NCBI RefSeq assembly: GCF_029714205.1 | Contig: NZ_CP121648.1 | Span: 3,490,001 to 3,554,000, forward strand | Length of the DNA stretch: 64,000 nt | Direction of reading: 5' to 3' | Source of the DNA: Methylobacterium sp. CB376 | GTDB lineage: Bacteria; Pseudomonadota; Alphaproteobacteria; Rhizobiales; Beijerinckiaceae | Part shown: positions 7,886-16,515 of the stretch, in pieces | Layout of the letters: the number at the start of each line of letters is the position of its first letter | Numbering within the stretch: position 1 is the stretch's first letter | Position numbers and translations under genes: made by a program | Notes under the pieces: generated by a model | Databases searched by the model: none | The model's input: only the letters and a program-made list of their open reading frames with translations | Told to the model about the DNA's origin: nothing

Positions 7886-10108
7886 TCAGGTTCCCTGCAG
7901 GGCCGCTTTCACCTTGGCCGGCGAGAACGGCACTGACCGCAGCCGAGCGCCCGTCGCGTCGAAGATCGCGTTCGAGATCGCCGCCGGCACGATCGCTGCG
8001 GACGGCTCGCCCGCGCCCCACGGCTTCTCGGTCGGCCGATCGATCAAGTCGGCCACCACCTGCGGCACGTCCGGGAAGCTGAGGATCGGGTAGCTCGCCC
8101 AGTCCAGACTCGTGACGGCGCTCCGGTCGAAGGTGATCTCCTCCATCAGCACTCGGCTCACCGTCTGAATGACGTTGCCGTCGAGCTGGTTGCGCACACC
8201 GTCCGGGTTGATGATCTGACCGCAATCCTGGGCCACGAAGAAGCGCGGCACCCGCACCTGACCCGTCTTGCGGTCGACCTCGACCTCGGCCACGCCCGCC
8301 ACGTAGGTGCGGTTGAGCTCGTAGCGCACGTAGGAGAGCCCGCGGCCGCGCAACACCTCGGCCTTGGCGTCCTCCTTCGCAGGCGAGGGCCGCGCCTGCC
8401 AGCCGGCCAGCTCGGCCACGCGCCTGAGCACCGCGATGCCGCGGGGGTCCTTCAGGGCGCGCAACCGGTAGTCCAGCGGATCGGCGCCGGCCGCCGCCGC
8501 GCACTCGTCCAGAAAGGCCTCGTTGGCGAAGGTGTTCTGCATCCGCCCCGGCGTGCGGATCCAGGAGGGGCGGAACGGCGTGTCGGCGAGCCGGTGACAC
8601 ACCGTGCGCACGTTCGGAAAGCCGTAGGGCAGCGCCGAGTTCTGAATGACGTTGCCCGGCGCCATCGTGGTCTCGTGCGGCAGGCCCGCCAGGGTCGCGG
8701 CCACCAGCGGCACATTGCCGGCAGCCCCTTCCGGCACGTGGAACTGTGAGGACCACGCGGCAACGTTGCCCGCCGCGTCGAGCCCGGCCTTGAGATCGAT
8801 CAGGGTCGGCGGACCTTTGGGATCCCAGCCATGCTCGTCCGCCCGCGACCACTGCACCCGCACCGGCCGGCCGACGGCCCGCGCGAGCAGCGCCGCGTCC
8901 CCGGCCGCGTCCTCGTGCCCGTTGCGGCCGTAGCAGCCCGAACCCTCGACGTAGATGCAGCGCACCGCCTCCGGCGCGAGCCCGGTCATCGCTGCGAGCT
9001 GCATGCGCAGCGCATGCGTCATCTGCGAGGCGGTCCAGCAGGTCAGCAACCCTTCCTTGAACTCGGCCACGGCGCAGGAGGGGCCGATCGAGCCGTGCGT
9101 GTGGATGGCAAAGTCGTAGGTCGCCTGGAGCACCTTGGACGCGCTGGCGAGCGCAGCCTCCGCGTCGCCCGTGCTGCTGGTGACGTCGTCCTTGGTCACT
9201 TTCGTGGCGCGCACGTGCTCCCAGAGCCGATCCTGCGCGGGCAGGCCCTCCCAGGCGGACCACGTGGCCTTGAGCTGACGGGCTGCTTTGATGGCCGCCC
9301 ACTCGCGTTCCGCGACGACGGCCAGGAAGCTGCCCCGGCGCACGACCTCGATCAGCCCCGGGATGTCCGCCACGGAGCCGTCATCGACGCCCTCGAGCGT
9401 CGCCCCGATCGCCGGCGGACGGACCACGCGGGCGTGCACCATGCCGGGCACGCGGAAATCCTGCATGTAGGTGAAGCGGCCGGTCATCTTCTCGGGGATG
9501 TCGAGCCGCGGCACCGACTTGCCGACGAGCGCGAAGTGCGCCGGGTCCTTCGTGGTGATGGCCGGGTCGACTTTGGTCTCGAAGCGCCCGTCCTTCAGGA
9601 GGTCCGCGTAGGAGACGCCGGTGCCTCCCGCCTTCGGCCTCACACCGCCGTTCTCGGTCACCAGCGCGTCGACCGGTGCACCGAGCCGCTCGCTCGCGAG
9701 CTGGACGAGGCGAGCGCGGGCAGTGGCCGCAGCGTGCCGGATCTCGACGCCGCCCTTCTGGATCGAGAGGCTGCCGTAGGTTGGTCCCTGGTCGGGGGTG
9801 AGCGCGGTATCGCCCTGCACGACGGTGACGTGGTCGAGCGGCAGGTCGAGCTCCTCGGCGGCGATCTGCGCCATCGCGGTCTCGATCCCGGTGCCGAGAT
9901 CGACCTTGCCGGAGAAGATCGTCGCCCGACCGTCGCGCCCGAGTGCCAGGAAGCTGTCGACCTGGTCCGGCGCGATGGCTTTCGAGAAGCCATTCGTAGC
10001 GACCGAGGCAGCGGTCTGCGCCAGCGCGGAGCGGCCCGCGAGGGAGAAGCCGACCACGAGCGCGCCACCCTGCAACAGGGCACGGCGCGAGAACACGGGT
10101 GCGTTCAT
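7886..10108 (-). CDS. Molybdopterin-binding subunit of a xanthine dehydrogenase-family oxidoreductase (IorB-like)
   Basis: A 740-residue large subunit of a two-component molybdenum hydroxylase, resembling isoquinoline 1-oxidoreductase beta or nicotinate dehydrogenase large subunits. It starts MNAPVFSRRALLQGG with a twin-arginine-like SRR and a hydrophobic run ending SALAQ, which suggests Tat export or an ancestral leader. Family features include FSGKVDLGTGIETAMAQIAA near residue 60, the VEGSGCYGRNGHEDAAGD cofactor loop, and the C-terminal PWGAGEPSAAIVPAAISNA. The ATG at 10108 is chosen because it begins this leader. The small [2Fe-2S] subunit gene lies 11 bases upstream. No cytochrome c subunit or XdhC-type chaperone is adjacent, so the electron acceptor is open. 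Confidence 0.88.
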   Translation of the reverse strand: MNAPVFSRRALLQGGALVVGFSLAGRSALAQTAASVATNGFSKAIAPDQVDSFLALGRDGRATIFSGKVDLGTGIETAMAQIAAEELDLPLDHVTVVQGDTALTPDQGPTYGSLSIQKGGVEIRHAAATARARLVQLASERLGAPVDALVTENGGVRPKAGGTGVSYADLLKDGRFETKVDPAITTKDPAHFALVGKSVPRLDIPEKMTGRFTYMQDFRVPGMVHARVVRPPAIGATLEGVDDGSVADIPGLIEVVRRGSFLAVVAEREWAAIKAARQLKATWSAWEGLPAQDRLWEHVRATKVTKDDVTSSTGDAEAALASASKVLQATYDFAIHTHGSIGPSCAVAEFKEGLLTCWTASQMTHALRMQLAAMTGLAPEAVRCIYVEGSGCYGRNGHEDAAGDAALLARAVGRPVRVQWSRADEHGWDPKGPPTLIDLKAGLDAAGNVAAWSSQFHVPEGAAGNVPLVAATLAGLPHETTMAPGNVIQNSALPYGFPNVRTVCHRLADTPFRPSWIRTPGRMQNTFANEAFLDECAAAAGADPLDYRLRALKDPRGIAVLRRVAELAGWQARPSPAKEDAKAEVLRGRGLSYVRYELNRTYVAGVAEVEVDRKTGQVRVPRFFVAQDCGQIINPDGVRNQLDGNVIQTVSRVLMEEITFDRSAVTSLDWASYPILSFPDVPQVVADLIDRPTEKPWGAGEPSAAIVPAAISNAIFDATGARLRSVPFSPAKVKAALQGT

Positions 10109-10119
10109 GACGGCCTCCC

Positions 10120-10590
10120 TCAGAGCGACTGGGCAGCGCGCTGGACCGCGCGCACGATCCGCAGGTGGCTGCCGCAGCGGCAGAGATTGCCCGCCAGGGC
10201 CTGCCGGATCGCGGCCTCGTCGGGCTTGCGGTTCTGGTTCAGCAGGGCTGCCGACTGCATGATCATGCCGTTGATGCAGTAGCCGCACTGCGCGGCCTGC
10301 TCGGCGATGAAGGCGGCCTGCACCGGATGCGGCGTCTCCGGCGAGCCGAGCCCCTCGAGGGTGACGATCCTGGCCTCGGGCTTGAGGCTCGACACCGGAG
10401 TGATGCAGGACCGCACGGCTCGCCCGTCGACGTGGACCGTGCAGGCCCCGCATTGGCCGAGCCCGCAGCCGAACCGCGGTCCGTGCAGGCCAAGGTCGTC
10501 CCGGAGCACGTAGAGCAGCGGCGTGTCCGGGTCATCGACGCTCACGGGCGCAGCGCGCCCGTTCACAGTGAGAGACATCTGGTGGGCCAT
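10120..10590 (-). CDS. [2Fe-2S] subunit of a molybdenum hydroxylase (IorA-like)
   Basis: A 156-residue iron-sulfur subunit. The N-terminal plant-type ferredoxin domain has the cluster motif FGCGLGQCGACTVHVDG with a further Cys in RSCITPV. The C-terminal helical domain has QCGYCINGMIMQSAALL and GNLCRCGSHLRIVRA. These two pairs of cysteines bind the second [2Fe-2S] centre next to the molybdopterin. The start MAHQMSLTVNG at 10590 follows AGGGAGA; further upstream codons look non-coding. It is cotranscribed with the large subunit and diverges from the exported protein gene at 10723. Confidence 0.92.
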   Translation of the reverse strand: MAHQMSLTVNGRAAPVSVDDPDTPLLYVLRDDLGLHGPRFGCGLGQCGACTVHVDGRAVRSCITPVSSLKPEARIVTLEGLGSPETPHPVQAAFIAEQAAQCGYCINGMIMQSAALLNQNRKPDEAAIRQALAGNLCRCGSHLRIVRAVQRAAQSL

Positions 10591-10722
10591 GGGGCGTCTC
10601 CCTGGAACCATTGTGGTCTCGCCTGCCTGTATCTGGTGCAGTTTCGAGGCAAGGCGATCGGGTGGCGGGCATCGTTCGTCAGAGCCGCGCCCCCGGTCTG
10701 GACTTGGCGGGAGGGAGCGTCG

Positions 10723-11319
10723 ATGCGGTCTCCAAAGCGCGTCCATCTCATTGCCGCGCTGGCCCTCGCCGTGGCGGCGGGACGGGTTGGCGCCGAGGAG
10801 CGGCCGGCGAAGGACTGGCCCGCAGCCTCACGGGCGGCCGCGGACGCGATCGTGGCGAAGTACGGCCCACCCCAGGAGCAGACCGCGACCCTGCTGATCT
10901 GGCACCGGAACGGCCCGTGGATCCGCACGGTCGTGCACAAGGTCGGGGCGGAGCACGACTTCCCGATCAAGCACCAGGACGTGCTGGAGCAGAGCCTGCC
11001 CTACAAGGTGCCGCTGAACCTCTACAGCGCGGTGGCGACGTTCAACGGCAGCGTCATTCCCGACCGGACCCGGGGCACGCTCACCGCCTTCGGCGCCAGT
11101 GAAGCCGAAACCATCCTGTCCCTCAACCTCGCGCAGGCGGTCGTACGGGGTGAGATGAATGCCGAGCAGGCCCGCGACGCGCAGGTGGCGGCCGAGCGCG
11201 ATCTCGCGAACGGCAAGACGCCGGAGATCGCGGCGAAACTCAGGATCGAGCAGCAGCAGGAGGGCGACGTTTCAGACCCAGACACGGCAATGATCCTGCC
11301 GCCGGGCCGCACGCCATAG
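10723..11319 (+). CDS. Exported protein of unknown function
   Basis: A 198-residue protein with a clear signal peptide (MRSPKRVHLIAALALAVAA, cleavage likely after VGA near residue 25). The ATG follows GGGAGGGA (10709-10716). The mature part is soluble and includes LLIWHRNGPWIRTVVHK and HQDVLEQSLPYKVPLN, with conserved-looking Trp, His and Pro, and an acidic, glutamine-rich tail. No family is recognised. It is transcribed divergently from the molybdenum hydroxylase pair across a 132-base gap, so a shared regulator or a periplasmic partner role is possible but unproven. Confidence 0.75.
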   Translation: MRSPKRVHLIAALALAVAAGRVGAEERPAKDWPAASRAAADAIVAKYGPPQEQTATLLIWHRNGPWIRTVVHKVGAEHDFPIKHQDVLEQSLPYKVPLNLYSAVATFNGSVIPDRTRGTLTAFGASEAETILSLNLAQAVVRGEMNAEQARDAQVAAERDLANGKTPEIAAKLRIEQQQEGDVSDPDTAMILPPGRTP

Positions 11320-11497
11320 GTCTCTCCGACTCTCTCGAAATCCGCGGTTGGAGCCGCGGGCGGAGGCCGGCGACCGAGGTGCAGGTGAGCGGCCGGGGCG
11401 GGCGCACCTCAGAAGGAGTGCGGCTGGAGGGAGCGGAGTAGCGCCTCCATTGTAGCCGATCGTTCCGTAGCTCCGAGAATCAAAGGGAGGAAGCCCG

Positions 11498-12556
11498 ATG
11501 AGGCACCTACCGTCGCAGCGTGCATTCCAGAGTTTGATTGTGGCTGGCACGCTCTGGATCACGCCAGCATTTGCACAAGATCGTCCTACTGTCGCCGTGG
11601 TGGCAACAGGCGGCACTATTGCGATGAAGCTTGATCCCGTCTCGCATGCGCCGGTTCCTGCTGTCTCCGGCGAGGATCTTGTCGCAGCCGTACCGCATCT
11701 GAAGGAAATCGCAAATATCCGAGTCGTGGAATTCAGCAATATTCCAAGCGACTACATGGGGCCGGATCGCTGGCCTAACCTGACCAAGAAAGTCGAGGAG
11801 GTCCTTGCCGACCCGACCGTCAAAGGCGTCGTCATCTCGCATGGGACGGACACCCTCGACCAGACCGCCTACTTCCTGGACCTGACGCTCAAGAGCGAGA
11901 AGCCGGTGGTCGCGGTCGGCGCACAGCGGAACGCCTCCGACTGGGACACCGATGGCCCGCGGAACCTCCTGAATGCGGTCCGGCAGGTCCTGGCCGAGGA
12001 CTCGAGGGGCAAGGGCGTGACGATCACGATGAACAGTTACATCAACGCCGCCCGCTACGCTCGGAAAACCCACACCAGCAATGTTCAGACCTTCACATCC
12101 GGAGATGTGGGTGCTCTCGGTTACGTCGACGAGGACAAGGTCGTGTACTACTACACGGGCCCTCGTCGGCAGAGCGTTGATCTCCCTGAGCGGCTGCCGC
12201 GGGTCGATCTGCTCGCGATGTATGCCGGGGCGGACGGCAGCTATGTGCGACACGCGGCTGACACGGGGGCTGAGGCCGTCGTCGTTGAAGCTTATGGCTG
12301 GGGTAACATGAACGAGGCCATGCTCGACGCCATCAAGTACGCAGTCGATAAGGGCGTTCCTGTCGTGGTGGCGACGAAGGTCGAAAACGGACGCGCGCTG
12401 CCGGTATACGGCTTCAAGGGTGGAGGCAAAACGCTTCAGAGCGTCGGTGCAGTTTTCGCGGGCGACCTCTCCGGCGATAAGGCCCGCGTTCTTACCATGT
12501 TGGCCCTGCCGACCGCCAAAGATCAGAAGAAGCTGCAGGCTTTCTTCGACAAGTAG
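11498..12556 (+). CDS. Type II L-asparaginase, exported
   Basis: A 352-residue periplasmic amidohydrolase converting asparagine to aspartate and ammonia. The signal peptide ends TPAFAQ near residue 27. The first catalytic motif VATGGTIAM carries Thr40 and the second HGTDTLDQTAYFLDLT carries Thr117 and Asp118. Length and order match the type II family. The ATG at 11498 has a strong ribosome-binding site (AGGGAGGAAG). Codon use is visibly less GC-extreme than in neighbouring genes, which hints at later acquisition. It is a single-gene unit with its own terminator at 12608. The 178 bases before it hold no gene. Confidence 0.92.
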   Translation: MRHLPSQRAFQSLIVAGTLWITPAFAQDRPTVAVVATGGTIAMKLDPVSHAPVPAVSGEDLVAAVPHLKEIANIRVVEFSNIPSDYMGPDRWPNLTKKVEEVLADPTVKGVVISHGTDTLDQTAYFLDLTLKSEKPVVAVGAQRNASDWDTDGPRNLLNAVRQVLAEDSRGKGVTITMNSYINAARYARKTHTSNVQTFTSGDVGALGYVDEDKVVYYYTGPRRQSVDLPERLPRVDLLAMYAGADGSYVRHAADTGAEAVVVEAYGWGNMNEAMLDAIKYAVDKGVPVVVATKVENGRALPVYGFKGGGKTLQSVGAVFAGDLSGDKARVLTMLALPTAKDQKKLQAFFDK

Positions 12557-12607
12557 GCGGCGGCTGTTCTGGCCAGGCACGGCCGGCTGATTGCGGCCGG
12601 TCGTGGG

Positions 12608-12630
12608 GCGCCTTCCGGAAAGGCGCTTTT
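12608..12630 (+). terminator. Intrinsic terminator after the asparaginase gene
   Basis: GCGCCTT (12608-12614) pairs with AAGGCGC (12620-12626) across a 5-base loop and is followed by TTTT (12627-12630). It lies 52 bases after the asparaginase stop in the same direction. The remaining gap to the tRNA (about 200 bases) holds nothing recognisable. Confidence 0.7.
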
Positions 12631-12836
12631 CAAGATCCGTCTCTCGCGCGGCGCGCGGGGTCCGGCGCGCGCGGACGCTGCGGTCGAGGAGCGGGCGATC
12701 GGGCCGAGACGGCGGGGTTGCAGGGGCTGTTTGCGGGCCTCAGGGAAAGGGCAGCACAACGCCGAAATTCAGCTGCGTGTCCGAGTTCGCGCCAGTCTCC
12801 GGCGCAGCTGGAAAACCTGAATTTGACGAGGATGGA

Positions 12837-12921
12837 TGGTGGGGGAAGTAGGACTCGAACCTACGAAGGCATAGCCAGCGGATTTACAGTCCGCCCCCTT
12901 TGCCGCTCGGGACATTCCCCC
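12837..12921 (-). tRNA. tRNA-Tyr (GTA)
   Basis: An 85-base tyrosine tRNA on the minus strand. The acceptor stem GGGGGAA (from 12921) pairs with TTCCCCC, followed by discriminator A and an encoded CCA (12839-12837). The anticodon arm reads GGACTGTAAATCC with GTA as anticodon, and the T arm contains GGTTCGAGTCC. A long variable arm is present, as expected for a class II tyrosine tRNA in bacteria. Confidence 0.95.
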
Positions 12922-12968
12922 ATCGCGGCGAGGCCGCGAGGTCGGCGCGCGCGGCGTCGACGGCGGTC

Positions 12969-12998
12969 CTTATGGTGGAGCCCCCCTGTGCCTGTCAA
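12969..12998 (-). promoter_or_regulatory. Promoter of the tRNA-Tyr gene
   Basis: On the minus strand a perfect TTGACA (12998-12993) is followed after 18 bases by CATAAG (12974-12969), close to the -35 and -10 consensus. Transcription would begin about 40 bases before the mature 5' end of the tRNA. The site lies just downstream of recJ on the same strand, giving the tRNA its own promoter. Confidence 0.65.
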
Positions 12999-13003
12999 GC
13001 ACC

Positions 13004-14797
13004 TCAGGTCGCCTCGGCGGCGTCGCACAGGCGGAGCTGGACGCGCTCGCTGCCCCGCCAGCGGTCGCGGGCGAGCGTGCCCGCGGCGTGGATGTCGCGG
13101 CCGATGCCCCGCAGCAGGAACCGGCCCAGCGGCCCCTCGGCGGCCCGGAAGGCGATGGCCGGGACCGTGACGCCGTCGCGCCCGCGCAGCTGCACCTTCA
13201 CGTGCCCGGTGCCGACCATCCGCGCGTCGGCGACGCGGTGGCGGGCCAGCGCGAAGACCGGCTCGGGCGCGCCCTGGCCGAAGGGTCCGGCGCGCTCCAG
13301 GGCGGCGATCAGGTCGGGCTGCACGCCGCCGGCCGACAGCGTCCCGTCGATCAACAGCGCCTCGGCGGCGCGCGCCTCGCCCACCGACGCGGCGAGGTCC
13401 CGGGCAAGCGCGTCGCGGAACCGGTCGAGGTCGACGGCAGCGATGGTGACGCCCGCCGCCATGGCGTGGCCCCCGCCCTTGGCGGCGAGGCCGCACTCGA
13501 CGGCGCGGCGCACCGCCCGCCCGAGATCGGCGCCGACGATGGAGCGGCCCGACCCGGTCGCGCTGCCGTCCTGGCGCAGGGCGAAGGCGAAGGCCGGGCG
13601 GCCGAAGCGCTCCTTGAGGCGCGCCGCGATCAGCCCGACCACCCCCGGATGCCAGTCGGGGCTGCCGGTCACGATGACCGCCTGGTCGGGCTCGCGCTCC
13701 AGGCGAAGGGCCGTCAGCGCCTCGGCCTCGGCCACGGCGGCGGCCTCGATCGCCTGCCGCTCGCGGTTGAGCTGATCCAGCTGCGCGGCGATGCCGGCCG
13801 CCTCGATCGGGTCCTCGCAGAGGAGGAGGCGCGCGCCGAGCGTCGCGTCGCCGATGCGCCCGCCCGCATTGATGCGCGGCCCGACCAGGAAGCCGAGATG
13901 CCAGGCCTGGGGCGGCTCCCCGAGGCCGGCCGCGTCGAGGAGGGCCGCGAGGCCGAGGCGCCCGCGGCCCCGCATCACCGCGAGCCCCTGGCGCACGAAG
14001 GCCCGGTTGAGCCCGGCGAGCGGCACCACGTCCGCCACGGTGGCGAGGGCCACGAGGTCGAGCCCGGTCATCAGGTCGGGCAGGTCGACGCCGTCGCGGC
14101 GCAGCCGGCGCTTGAGGGCCACGAGGGTGAGGAACACCACCCCGGCCGCGCAGAGGTGGCCGAGGCCCGAGAGGTCGTCGAGCCGGTTCGGATTCACCAC
14201 CGCCCGGGCGGGCGGCAGGGATTCGGGCGCGCCGTGATGGTCGAGGACGATCACGTCGAGCCCGAGCCGCGCCGCCTCGGCCAGGGGCGCGTGGCCGGCC
14301 GTGCCGCAATCGACCGTGACGAGGAGGCGCGCGCCCTCCCCGGCCAGCACGCGCACCGCCTCGACGTTCGGCCCGTAGCCCTCGGTGATCCGGTCCGGGA
14401 TGTGGAGCCGGTACGGCACGCCGAGGTCGCGCAGGGCGCCGGCGAGGAGCGCGGCGCTCGCCGCGCCGTCGACGTCGTAATCGCCGAAGATCGCGACCTT
14501 CTCGCGCCGCAGCACCGCGTGGGCGAGCCGGTCGGCGGCCGCCTCCATGTCGAGGAGCACGGCCGGGTCCGGCATCAGGTCGCGCAGGCGCGGCTCCAGG
14601 AAGAGCGGCACGTCCCGCGGCGCGACGCCCCGCCCGGCCAGCACCCGCGCCAGCACCTCCGGCAGGCCGTGGCTCTGGGCGATGGTCGCGGCCGCCTGCT
14701 GGGGCGGGCCGTCCGCGCAGCGCTCGCGCCAGGGCCGGCCGAGCACCGAGCGGTGGACGTCGAGGAGCGGGCGGGGAAGGTCGATCAGGGCTGTCAC
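13004..14797 (-). CDS. recJ: Single-stranded-DNA-specific exonuclease RecJ
   Basis: A 597-residue 5'-3' single-strand exonuclease used in recombination and mismatch repair. DHH-phosphoesterase motifs are in order: FGDYDVDGAASAALL near residue 100, the VDCGTAGHAPLAEAA segment, and VLDHHGAPE with the DHH triad. The DHHA1 part follows with GGRIGDATLGARLLL and GGGHAMAAGVTIA. A C-terminal OB-like portion includes GTGHVKVQLRGRDG. The length fits alphaproteobacterial RecJ. The start is GTG at 14797. The gene is alone, with tRNA-Tyr downstream and a repeat cluster upstream. Confidence 0.95.
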   Translation of the reverse strand: MTALIDLPRPLLDVHRSVLGRPWRERCADGPPQQAAATIAQSHGLPEVLARVLAGRGVAPRDVPLFLEPRLRDLMPDPAVLLDMEAAADRLAHAVLRREKVAIFGDYDVDGAASAALLAGALRDLGVPYRLHIPDRITEGYGPNVEAVRVLAGEGARLLVTVDCGTAGHAPLAEAARLGLDVIVLDHHGAPESLPPARAVVNPNRLDDLSGLGHLCAAGVVFLTLVALKRRLRRDGVDLPDLMTGLDLVALATVADVVPLAGLNRAFVRQGLAVMRGRGRLGLAALLDAAGLGEPPQAWHLGFLVGPRINAGGRIGDATLGARLLLCEDPIEAAGIAAQLDQLNRERQAIEAAAVAEAEALTALRLEREPDQAVIVTGSPDWHPGVVGLIAARLKERFGRPAFAFALRQDGSATGSGRSIVGADLGRAVRRAVECGLAAKGGGHAMAAGVTIAAVDLDRFRDALARDLAASVGEARAAEALLIDGTLSAGGVQPDLIAALERAGPFGQGAPEPVFALARHRVADARMVGTGHVKVQLRGRDGVTVPAIAFRAAEGPLGRFLLRGIGRDIHAAGTLARDRWRGSERVQLRLCDAAEAT

Positions 14798-14889
14798 CGG
14801 ACCAGTCTAGCGGGATTCGCCCGGCCCGGCTGCCGCCGCGGCGCGACACTCGCGCGGCGCGATGCGCGCGGCAGGTCCCGGAAACGCGA

Positions 14890-14912
14890 AAGCGGGGCGC
14901 GAGGCCCCGCTT
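14890..14912 (-). terminator. GC-rich hairpin between the pnt operon and recJ
   Basis: AAGCGGGGC (14890-14898) pairs with GCCCCGCTT (14904-14912) over a 5-base loop. Read on the minus strand the stem is followed by a short T-containing stretch (TTTCGCGTTT). It could end transcripts of the pnt operon before recJ, although the T-run is weak and the palindromic repeats just upstream may contribute. Confidence 0.45.
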
Positions 14913-14946
14913 CCCGGTCGGCGCGGCGCGCGGCGCCGGCTCACAT

Positions 14947-15108
14947 GACATCCGGTTGATCGCTTCGCGATGCGGATGTCGGCTTTGCTCAGGCGCCGCG
15001 CGGGCTTGTCATACCAAATCCGCTTGATCCCTTCGGGAGGGCGGATTTGGGCTTCGCTCAGGCGCCGCGCAGGCTTGGGATACGGGATCCGCTTCGATCA
15101 AGCGGATC
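14947..15108. repeat. Cluster of palindromic repeats (REP-like), two diverged units plus a third hairpin
   Basis: Two related units of about 70 bases lie head to tail. Unit one has the stem GACATCCG/CGGATGTC (14947-14954, 14973-14980) followed by GGCTTTGCTCAGGCGCCGCG. Unit two has the stem CCAAATCCGC/GCGGATTTGG (15014-15023, 15041-15050) followed by GCTTCGCTCAGGCGCCGCG. A third hairpin, GATCCGCTT/AAGCGGATC (15086-15094, 15100-15108), ends 5 bases short of the pntB stop. The stems differ in sequence but are perfectly paired, while the tail is conserved. A further copy of the tail occurs at 53418. This is the pattern of a dispersed extragenic palindrome. Confidence 0.75.
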
Positions 15109-15113
15109 GCGTC

Positions 15114-16511
15114 TCACATGTTCTTGACGATGTCGTCGACCACCTTCTTGGCGTCGCCGAACAGCATCATGGTGTTGTCGCGGAAGAAGACCTCGTTCTC
15201 GACGCCCGCGTAGCCCGAGCCCATGCCGCGCTTGATGAACAGCACGGTCTTGGCCTTCTCCACGTCGAGGATCGGCATGCCGTAGATCGGCGATTGCGGA
15301 TCGGTCTTGGCGGCCGGGTTGGTGACGTCGTTGGCGCCGATCACGAAGGCCACGTCGGCCTGCGGGAACTCGCCGTTGATGTCCTCCAGCTCGAAGACCT
15401 CGTCGTAGGGGACGTTGGCCTCGGCGAGCAGCACGTTCATGTGGCCCGGCATGCGGCCCGCCACCGGGTGGATGGCGTACTTGACCTCGACGCCCTCCTT
15501 CTTGAGCTGGTCGGCCATCTCGCGCAGGGCGTGCTGGGCCTGGGCCACCGCCATGCCGTAGCCCGGCACGATGATGACCTTCTCGGCGTTCTTCATGATG
15601 AAGGCCGCGTCGTCGGCCGAGCCCTGCTTGACCGGGCGCGTCTCGACCTTGCCGCCGGCCGCCGCGGCGCTGTCCCCGCCGAAGCCGCCGAGGATGACCG
15701 AGATGAACGAGCGGTTCATCGCGTGGCACATGATGTAGGACAGGATCGCGCCCGACGAGCCGACCAGCGACCCGGTGATGATCAGCGCGAGGTTGCCCAG
15801 CGTGAAGCCGATGCCCGCGGCCGCCCAGCCCGAGTAGGAGTTGAGCATCGAGACCACGACCGGCATGTCGGCGCCGCCGATCGGGATGATCAGGAGCCCG
15901 CCCAGCGCGAAGGACAGGAGCACGATCAGCCAGAACACGACCTTGCTCTCGCCGCCGATGAAGGCGGCGAGGAGGCCGAGCAGCAGGAGGCCGAGCGCGA
16001 TGTTGATCGCGTGCCGCTGCGGCAGCATGATCGGCTTGCCCGACATGCGCCCGTCGAGCTTCAGGAAGGCGATCACCGAGCCCGTGAAGGTGATGGCGCC
16101 GATGGCGACGCCGAGCCCCATCTCGAACAGGGATTGCTTGTGGATGTGGCCGCCTTCCAGGATGCCGAAGGCCTGGGGCGCGTAGAGGGCGCCCGCCGCC
16201 ACCGCCACGGCCGCGAGGCCGACGAGCGAGTGGAAGGCCGCGACGAGCTGCGGCATCGCCGTCATCGGCACGCGCCGGGCGATCACCGCGCCGGCGCCGC
16301 CGCCGATCCCGAGGCCGAGCAGCACCAGGAACCACGCCCCGATCCCCGCCGGCGGATGGCCGATCAGCGTGGTCAGGATCGCGATGCCCATGCCGATCAT
16401 GCCGTACAGGTTGCCCTGCCGCGACGTGGTCGGGTGCGAGAGGCCCCGCAGCGCCATGATGAACAGGACGCCGGCGACGATGTAGAGAAGGGACGATACG
16501 TTCTCCGACAT
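15114..16511 (-). CDS. pntB: NAD(P) transhydrogenase subunit beta
   Basis: A 465-residue inner-membrane subunit of proton-translocating transhydrogenase, which uses the proton gradient to reduce NADP+ with NADH. About nine hydrophobic segments cover roughly residues 1-260 (domain II). The soluble NADP-binding domain III follows from about residue 285, with VIIVPGYGMAVAQAQHAL, HPVAGRMPGHMNVLLAEA, DVAFVIGANDVTNPAAK and the C-terminal RGMGSGYAGVENEVFF. It starts at ATG 16511, four bases after the stop of the small alpha subunit, and is the last gene of the operon. Confidence 0.95.
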   Translation of the reverse strand: MSENVSSLLYIVAGVLFIMALRGLSHPTTSRQGNLYGMIGMGIAILTTLIGHPPAGIGAWFLVLLGLGIGGGAGAVIARRVPMTAMPQLVAAFHSLVGLAAVAVAAGALYAPQAFGILEGGHIHKQSLFEMGLGVAIGAITFTGSVIAFLKLDGRMSGKPIMLPQRHAINIALGLLLLGLLAAFIGGESKVVFWLIVLLSFALGGLLIIPIGGADMPVVVSMLNSYSGWAAAGIGFTLGNLALIITGSLVGSSGAILSYIMCHAMNRSFISVILGGFGGDSAAAAGGKVETRPVKQGSADDAAFIMKNAEKVIIVPGYGMAVAQAQHALREMADQLKKEGVEVKYAIHPVAGRMPGHMNVLLAEANVPYDEVFELEDINGEFPQADVAFVIGANDVTNPAAKTDPQSPIYGMPILDVEKAKTVLFIKRGMGSGYAGVENEVFFRDNTMMLFGDAKKVVDDIVKNM

Positions 16512-16515
16512 CGCG

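Noticed and set aside
6372..9302. Minus-strand open frame of 976 codons
   Set aside because: It overlaps bciA in antisense and the molybdenum hydroxylase gene in another frame of the same strand. The composition (Arg, Gly, Ala) is that of a shadow frame.
12861..14951. Minus-strand open frame of 696 codons extending over tRNA-Tyr
   Set aside because: It is an out-of-frame shadow of recJ that runs through the tRNA gene. RecJ motifs are only in the 13004-14797 frame.
15016..15108. Possible CRISPR-like array from the repeated palindromes
   Set aside because: Only two or three diverged copies are present with no regular unique spacers and no cas genes nearby.
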